A stretch of DNA of 64,000 nucleotides from Protula sp. h YS-2021 (Eukaryota > Annelida > Polychaeta > Sabellida > Serpulidae), in NCBI GenBank assembly GCA_949752745.1, contig OX457029.1, positions 10,765,511-10,829,510 of the forward strand, written 5' to 3'. The first letter of the stretch is position 1. Each line of letters opens with the position of its first letter. Position numbers and translations under genes: made by a program. Below the pieces are notes generated by a model. That model saw only the letters and a program-made list of their open reading frames with translations. It made no database searches and was not told where the DNA came from. Of this stretch, positions 24,801 to 33,800 are shown piece after piece.

Positions 24801-27800
24801 ATAATACTTCCATAGTTTTATTTCAGCGCCTTTTAGACACTTTAGACGTTCCTTCTACACTTTTTTTATCCAAGGTGAAATAGACTAATCGCATAGCGGT
24901 TTATTTATTTTATTCCCAAACCTCCCGTTGTTTTCCTTTACGTTTATAATACACTAGGGAATCACATAAAGCGGATAGGACTTCCTTTAAAAATGAACTA
25001 CGTGGGGAACCGTTTTGAAATGTATGCTATTGATTTTGAGTATAACTGTGTTGTGGGTTTTAACCATTACTTGTCTAGCTTTTCTTGTTCTGCCGTCGTA
25101 CAGTGGTGTCAGCCCTGCCCATGCCCGGGGATATCCCGCTGCCCGCCATGATGCCGCTACCAGACAGGCCTTCCGTCAAAGGCATACTTAAAATAGCCGG
25201 GCCCCGCATGGAGTAAGTGTTCATTTTTTCGCTTCATTTTCCCTTTGTAACACAGCAGTGTTTTGAGTGTGACAACTGGTTGTGGTCTATCCAAAAAATA
25301 CGTAAATATGTCACACTTTTATCCCTACCCTTCCTTGTATGCATTTCTTTTCTGTGAAACCTGTAGAAACATCTTTACTCGAAGAATCACTGAAAGGATC
25401 TCAGAATGAAACTTAATAATTGAGAAACAACACTCCGTTAATTATGAAGGCCAAAAAGTCAAATGATGTCATTTAGCTTTGAATAGAATACCATGAATTC
25501 GCCCTTGCAGTTTATCGTCGCTGAAGTTCCCCGGCGGGCCCCCGCCCATGCCGCCGCACCCCGCGCGCATGCAGGCGTGGGGGCGGAAGCCGCCGGGCCC
25601 ACCCCCGGGTACGCCGCCGTCGCTGAGCGACGACAGTGAGGACAGCGACGACGGCGGCGAGAGCGACGATGGGGGCGAGGTGGACGGCGATGCGCGCGAT
25701 GCCGGTGCGTCTGTGTGTTTTGTGTCACAGGGTGTGGTGATGAGAGAGTAGGCGATAATGAGGAACTGAGCGATAATGGTAGAGTCAGCCGTGGGATAAT
25801 TTAGTGAGGTGGGCGATAATAAGGAAAAGGACGATAATGATGGAGTTTTGAGATTGCTTTAAAAATAATAGTCAGTAGGTAAAAGCATGAAGCAGAGAAA
25901 CATAAACATAAAAAATAGATGAAAGATACAAGGGCAATTATCGCCCAATTATAAAATAGTGGGCGATAAAGAGATCGTGACAGCTTATGAGGGATGTAGA
26001 TTTTTTGATGTCGAAATCTAATTGTTTGTGTGACAGGCAAGGAGCGACGCAAGATCCGGTTCGCCGATGACGGCATGCACGATCCTGACGAGCCAGAGAA
26101 GGATTCACGTACCAAATACAAGATGGCGGCCAAGCTGCTGGTGGCGCACACGGATATCCCGCTGCCGCCGGGCACTGAGGAATGTAATCCAGGCTTAGTT
26201 CTGTCGTTGTAGTGCCACTGCTTTTTCCCCGCGAGGCGAGAGCGGGGTGTCACGTGATGTCACTCGGGGTCGGGTGACACGCGTCTGGGGATTGGGGAGG
26301 GACCACGACATTCACCTGAAACACCGTCACTGAAATACCGTCGTGTGATGTGACGTCACTGGCGTCAGTTGACGTCATGGTTGTCGTCATGACATCCCGT
26401 TGCCGCGTGACCCAGAAAAAGCAGTCGAGGCTTATTCAGTAGGAGATCTTTTGTCTGGCCAATCCCAGCGACCGGTTTTCAGTGTCACTTGGCGAATCCC
26501 GCAGTGTCGATTTTTTAGCACTTGCAAACGTCATATAACACGTTATTTTGGACTAGCGTGTAACATTTTTCGGCAATCCTTTATTTGACAATCGTTCGAT
26601 CCGGAGCCTTTTTGAATATGGGGAAAGCGTAATAATTTCTATAAATATTAAAAAGGCTTTAAAGTCGCAGATATGCGATTTTATCATTGGCTCTACTGTT
26701 AGCCAGTCGCTGTGGGTTAAGATTTCTACTTGTCAGTTATTTAAGTTATCACTAAGTAGTTCCGATGTAGAATAAGCTGAGCGTGGTCACAGCATTACAG
26801 CAGGTCACACGCTGCAGGTAAGTTTTCGAAATGGCCTTTACAGAGTGGCGCGACTTTTCGTTTGATCTTCAGCAGACCTGTCGCCGAGACAGTCCAAAAA
26901 TGTGCGACGTGAATTCATCTATGAGGTATTTTATTTTATGGGCAAACCGCAGACTGTTTGGCACAAAAAGAAGAAAGAAAAAAAAGAGAAAATGTATGAA
27001 ACACTTAAAGGCCATTTCCTACTTTTTCAGTTTTTACATGTCAGCTTTTGGTGGACTGGGAATAATTTTTTTTTTTTTTTTTTTGCTTTTTTCTGGTTAT
27101 AGGAAGGAGATATAGAGGAGGAAGAGGAAGGCCTGGAGCAATCCGGCCCTCCAGCCCCGCCCAGACCCCCTCCTGGTGTACCTCCGGGTAAGTACCGCAG
27201 CCCTCCAGCCCCTCCCAGACCCCCGCCTGGTGTACCTCCGGGTAAGTACCGCGCCCTCCAGCCCCGCCCAGAACCCCTCCTGGTGTGCCTCCGGGTAAGT
27301 ACCGCAGCCCCCCAGCCCCGCCCCGACCCCCTCCTAATGTTCCTCCGGGTAAGTACCGCAGCCCTCCAGCCCCGCCCAGACCCCCTCCTGGTGTTCCTCC
27401 GGGTAAGTACCTCGGCCCTCCAGCCCCGCCCAGACCCCCTCCTCGTGTTCCTCCGGGTAAGTACCGCAGCCCTCCAGCCCCTCCCAGACCCACTCCTGGT
27501 GTGCCTCCGGGTAAGTACCGCAGCCCTCCAGCCCCGCCCCGACCCCCTCCTGATGTTCCTCCGGGTAAGTACCGCAGCCCTCCAGCCCCGCCCAGACCCC
27601 CTCCTGGTGTTCCTCCGGGTAAGTACCTCGGCCCTCCAGCCCCGCCCAGACTCCCTCCTGGTGTGCCTCCGGGTAAGTACCGCAGCCCTGGTCTCCGCTC
27701 AGACCTCCTGCCGTTGTACCTCCGGATAAGTATCCCATTCTCTCGGTCTCCCCCCCCCCGCCCCAACAACTCCCTCCTTGTGTACCTGCGGGAAAGTATC

Positions 27801-30800
27801 CCATTCTCTTGGCCCCCCCCCTCGACCCCCTACCGGTGTACCGCCTGGAATTTACGCCCCCTCCGACCCTGTTCCTGTGTAGATCTCAGGCCAGGTACCG
27901 CATCTTGTGCATGTTGTTTATTAAGTAATTAATATAATTAGGAAAATTGAAAACAAGTACAGAATCTCTTCACTTACAACGACATAGCTGTTTCGTCTTA
28001 GTTGACCGGTGGGCCTTTCAGAATAGTTGGCTACAACTAGAGTTAGCAATTGTGCCTATATTTTGGGTTCGAGGCCCTCATTTTTTGTCCTGTCGGGACT
28101 CGTCGGGCCCCAAGTTTCCAAATCCAAAATCTTTTTCCGACCCTCTACCTTCGTAAATATCTAAGAACTATGATATATGGGTAAAGTACGTTGAAAAGTT
28201 CTTGAAATCAGTTTGTTTTTCCACAATATCTGTTGTGTCTTCTCATCGAGTATGTAAAAATTACGTCTAAATAAAATAACTCCACAGGTTCTCGTACAGT
28301 TTTGAAAATATCTTAAAATTCTTGAAACCGATTCGATTAACTTTTCTGCATTTTTCTGTAGTATCTTCTAATCGAATATGTAAATTTTTAAAGTGAAGTA
28401 GAATAGGTTTTCTAAAATTCCTGTGGCTAATTTATTTTCAAAGTAGTGCAAAATACGGCGACAGAATAACAAAATTTTGCTCCAATTACAGATCATTTTC
28501 TGTGAGTTTTGTTTTAAATTTAGGATTTGAAAAATATCAGAAAATTTCAGAAGGCAACTTGAATAAATTACGTACAGTGCCAGCAGTGATTTTTCGTCGA
28601 ATAATTGCAAAATAAAGGGAGGAAATTAGTAGTTTTTTAAAGAAAGTTAAAGCTTCACACTAATATCATTGTTGAGAAAATTTGCAAATTATGAAATATA
28701 TCAGAAAATTCGTGAACGCAGTTTTAGTTTTTAGCCCAGCTTACGTTACACGTAAGCTGGGGTATTCCTATCGGTTTGCGGGTGGCGTCCGTTAGTTAGT
28801 TAGTTAGTTAGTTAGTTCGCTGTAAACTTTGTTTCAAAATGTATCTCCTCCTACAATTTTGATCGGATGTCATTTATTTTTGGTGTGAGGCATTCCTAAG
28901 AGTTAGTGCATACGGCTTGTGCTTTTCTAGTCGATCGGGTGATTTTTGAATTTTTGGCGAATTTTTAAAGAAAAAAATTAAAAATGTATCTCCTCCTACA
29001 TTTTTGACCCGATGTCATTTATTTTTGGTATGAGGCACCCCTAAAGGGTCGTGCATACGGCTTGTGCTTTTTTAGTCGATCGGACAATTTTTGTATTTTT
29101 GGGGATTTTTTAAAGCAAAAATTTTGAAAAAAATGCATCTACTCCTACTCCCGATGTCATTTATTTTTGGTGTGAGGATTTCCTAAGCGGTCGTGCATAC
29201 GGCTTGTGCTTTTTTAGTCGATCGGGTTATTTTTGAATTTTTGGGGATTTTTTAAAGAAATTTTAAAATGTATCTCCTCTTACATTTTTGACCCGATGTC
29301 ATTTATTTTTGGTATGAGGCACCCCTAAAGGGTCGTGCATACGGCTAATGCTTTTTTAGTTTGTATTTTTGGGGAATTTTGTAAGCAAAAATTTCGAAAA
29401 TAATTCAAAATGCATCTACCCCTACAATTTTGATTCGATGTCATCTATTTTTGGTGTGAGTGCATACGACTTTTGCTTTTTAGTCGATCGGGCAATTTTT
29501 GTATTTTTAGGGAGTTTTTGAAGAAAAAAACTTCAAAATGCATTTCCCCCTACAGTTTTTTTTGTTTTTTTTTTTTTTTTATTTTTTTTTTTGGTTTGAG
29601 GCATCTGTAAGGGGATGAGAATACGACTTGCGCTTTTTAGTCGATCCGACAATTTCTGTATTTTTTTGGGAATTTTTGAAGAAAAACTTCAAAATGCATT
29701 TCCTCCAGTTTTTATCCTATTTCATTTATTTTTGCTATGAGGCATCCTTAGGTAGGTCTCGCATACGGCTTGTGCTATTGACTCGACTTGGGAATTTTTT
29801 ATTTCGGGGGGAATTATTGATGAAAATACCTCAAAATGCATTTTCTCCTGCAGTTTTGATCAAACATCATTTATTTTGTGGCTGAGGCATGCTTAGGGTG
29901 TCGTGAATATGGCCTGTCTTTTTCAGTCGATGAGAGAATTTTTGAAGAAAAAAATTCAAAATGCATTTCCTCCTACAGTTTTTATCAGATTTCATTTATT
30001 TTCGATATGAGCCGTCTCTAGGGATTCATGCGTACGGCTTGCGCTTTTTGAGTGAATTGGAAAACTTTTGAATTTTTTTCGGAATTTTTGAGAAAAAAAA
30101 TTAAATGAATCTCCTCCTACAGCGCATAAACGCAAGTTAAATGAACTTGCGCAGTAGTCAGATTTAACAACTGCACATCGACGCAAGTTTAATAAACATT
30201 CGCAGTAGTCCAAATTAAGTACTCTGCATCGATGCAAGTTAAATAAACATGCGCATTGGTCCGAAATGTGAACGGAAGATAAATAAAGATGCGAACTGGT
30301 CCAAAATAAGCACCGCGCATCAACGCAGGTGAATAAACATGCGCACTGGTCTGAACTACGCTTCGACGTAAGTTGAATAGACATGCGCAGTGGTCTGAAA
30401 TGCGAACCGCGCATCAACGCAGCTTAAAGAAACATGCGCAATGGTCCGAAATGCGAACCGCACATCGATTCAAATTAAATAAACATGCGCAGTGGTCCGA
30501 AATGCGAACCGCGCATCAACGCAAGTTAAATAAATATGCGCACTGGTCTGAAATGAGAACCACGCATCAACACAAGTTAAATAAACATGGGCAATGGCCT
30601 GAGATGCAAACCGCGCATCGACAGAAGTTAAATAAACATGCGATCCGGTCCAAAATAAGCACCGCACATCAACGCAAGTTAAGCAAACATGCGCACTTGT
30701 CCGAAAAAAAGAACCGCGCATCAACGCAAGTTAAATAAACATGCGCAGTGGTCCGAAGAAAGAACCATGAATCGACGCAAGTTGAATAGACATAAGAGTC

Positions 30801-33800
30801 GGGCATCGACGGGACTTAAATAAACATGCATTCTGATCCGAAACGCAAATCGCGCGTCAACGCAAGTTAAATGAACCTGCTCACTTGTCCCAAAATGCGA
30901 ACTGCGCATCAACGCAACCTAAAGAAACAGGTATACTGGTCCGAAATGCGAACCGGATATCAACGCAAATTAAATAAACATGCACACTAGTCCGAATTGC
31001 GAACCACACATAAGCGTAAGTTAAACATTTGCACCGGTCCAAAATAAGTACCGATCATCAACACAAGTTAAATAAATATGCGCAATGGTCCAAAATGCGA
31101 ACCACGCATCAACACAAGTTAAAAAAAAACATGCGTGCTGGTCCGAAATGCGAACCGCACAGCAACACAAGCTAAATAAGCAAGCACACTGGACCAAAAT
31201 AAGCACCTTGCATCAACGCAAGTTAAAAAACATGCGCACTATTTCGAAATGCGAACTGCCCATTAACGCAACTTAAATAACATGCGCACTATTCAAAATA
31301 AGAACTGCGCATCAACGCAACTTAAATAAACATGCGCACTGGTCCAGAATAAGAACCGCGCATCAACTCAAGTTAAAGAAATATGCGCATTGGCCTGAAA
31401 TAAGAACCGCGCATCGACGCACGTAAAATAAACATACGCAGTGGTTCGAAATGCAAACCACGCGCCAACGTAAGTTAAATAAACATTTGCACTGGTCTAA
31501 AATAAGCACCACGCATCAACGCAAGTTAAATAAACATGCGCACTTCTCCGAAATTCGAACCGCGCATCAACGCAAGTTAAATAAACATGCGCAGTGGTTC
31601 GAAATGCGAACTACGCTCCAACGCAAGTTAAATAAACATTTGCACTGGTCTAAAATAAGCACCGCGCATACACGCAAGTTAAATAAACATGCGCACTTCT
31701 CCGAAATTCGAACCGCGCATCAACGCAAGTTAAATAAACATGCGCAGTGGTTCGAAATGCGAACCACGCTCCAACGCAAGTTAAATAAACATTTGCACTG
31801 GTCCGAAATAAGCACTGCGCATCAACGCAAGTTAAATAAACATGCGCACTGGTCCGAAATTCGAACCGCGCATTAACGCAAGTTAAATAAACATGCGTAA
31901 TGATCCGAAATTCGAACTGCTCATCAACGCATGTTAAATAAACATGCACACTGGTTCAAAATGCAAACTGCGCACCAATGCAAGTTAAATAAACGGGAAC
32001 AGGCGGTCTCCCCCCTGGCGCTTCCCCCCCCCCCCCGGCGGTTTCCCCCCGGCGATTTCCCCCCTGGCGGTCTCCCCCCCCCCCCTAGGCGGTCTCCCCG
32101 CTGTTCTTCTCCCCCCCCCCCCCCACGGCAGATTTTTTTTAAACTTACATCAGCAAAACTTTTACATTTCACTCCTTTTTTCCTTCTCGACCTTCAAACT
32201 TGCTTTCCTTATTGATGTATGAAGACCAAAGGGTTATTGATGTTTCTTTAAACTGTTTAATTAAGTGATTGATATATTGAATTTTTGACCGAATCAATGA
32301 AACGTCGGATCTAGTGTTATGCTCATTGCATGCACAAGAATTTCAATTGTTTATTAGCCTTCATCGCCAGAGTAGGCTACTGATGATTATGTTTTCAGGA
32401 GTAGTTTGGTTTATTTATGGATATCAGATTTGTGTCCGGAGAACGTAAATGGTTGTATAAAAGCTCACCAAAAGTAGCCAAATTATCACATCAAGATGGA
32501 ATTTATTACGACTATACGAGGAAAGCAGTAAGGTGGTGACACAGTAAAGCTGGTGATCTGTAGATTAAATTTCGTGATCACATTTGAAACATCAGTTTAC
32601 AGTAAGTGTTTGATTGTAATTTCGTAATTCTATTTTAAAGCAGATTAATTTCCTAGTGATAAGTATGTAAAAGTAGATGAAAGGTGAGGCTGAAAATTAA
32701 AAAAGAAATGAAATGTACAAGTTTTGCTGATTTAAGTTTTACTAACTAAACAAAATCTGCCGTAGGGGGGGGGGGGGAAGGACGGGGGGGAGTCAGCCTA
32801 CGGGGGGAGATCGCCAGGGGGGAGTCCGCCGGGGGGAGACCGCCGGGGGGGAGACCGCCGGGGGGGGGAGACCGCCTAGACCCAAATAAACATAGGCACA
32901 CGTCCAAAATAAGCACCGTGCATCAACGCAAGTTAAATAAACATGCAAACTGGTCCGAAATGCGAACCGCTCATCAACGCAAGTACAATAAACATGCGTA
33001 TTGGTCTGGAATAAGAATCGCGCATCGACGCAAGGTAAATAAACATGCGCACTGATCCGAAATAAGAACCGCACATCAACACAAGGTAAATAAACATGCG
33101 CAGTGATCCGAAATAAGAACCGCCCATCAACACAATGTAAATAAAGATGCGTATTGATCCGAAATAAGAACCGCACATCAACACAAGGTAAATAAACGTG
33201 CGCACTGATCCAAAATAAGAACCGCACATTCACAAAAGGTAAAAAAAAAAAAAACATGGGCGCTCGTCAGAAATGCGAACCGCACATCAACGCAAGTTAA
33301 ATAAACATGTGCACTGTTCCAAAATGGGAGCCGCGCATCTACGCAAAATTAAATAAACATGCGCACTTGTCTGAATAAGAAACGCGCATCAAGGCAAGTT
33401 ACATAAATATGCGCACTGGTCCGAAATGCGAGCGTTGTTTGAAGGTACCTATGGCAGACTATCCAGTCTACCAGAGATAAAAAAATCTGCTTCCCATTTT
33501 TGTCGGAAAGAAATCTTTTTATGCATTTATCGGTCTATGTTCTGGTCCGGTGCTAAATTAATTATTGGGCTAGCTCTTTGCCTTCTCATCTTTTGAGGCC
33601 CAATTTTTTCAGGAAAATTCCCTTGCTCATGCACGCTGGAATTGGTCTTATTGCTTTTCGTAAGCTGGGACTTTGTCCTTGGACAAACTTGTTTTTATAC
33701 AATACCAGTAGTAGTTGCTCATCAAATGAGTCAACATTTTGACCAATGAATGAGTTTGGGAAAATTGGCAGTGATAGTTTATGCCTTGTTTTATTGTTTG

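Noticed and set aside
27041..27932. Long glycine-rich and proline-rich frames on both strands
   Set aside because: They are the shadow frames of the 54-bp donor-bearing minisatellite; only the first unit, 27103-27187, belongs to a spliced WBP11 exon.
30373..33257. Series of frames of 60-154 codons on both strands
   Set aside because: Produced by the 51-bp (17-codon) repeat of the large element; no domain, no start-context consistency and the same frames recur in the inverted copy at 47568-49610.
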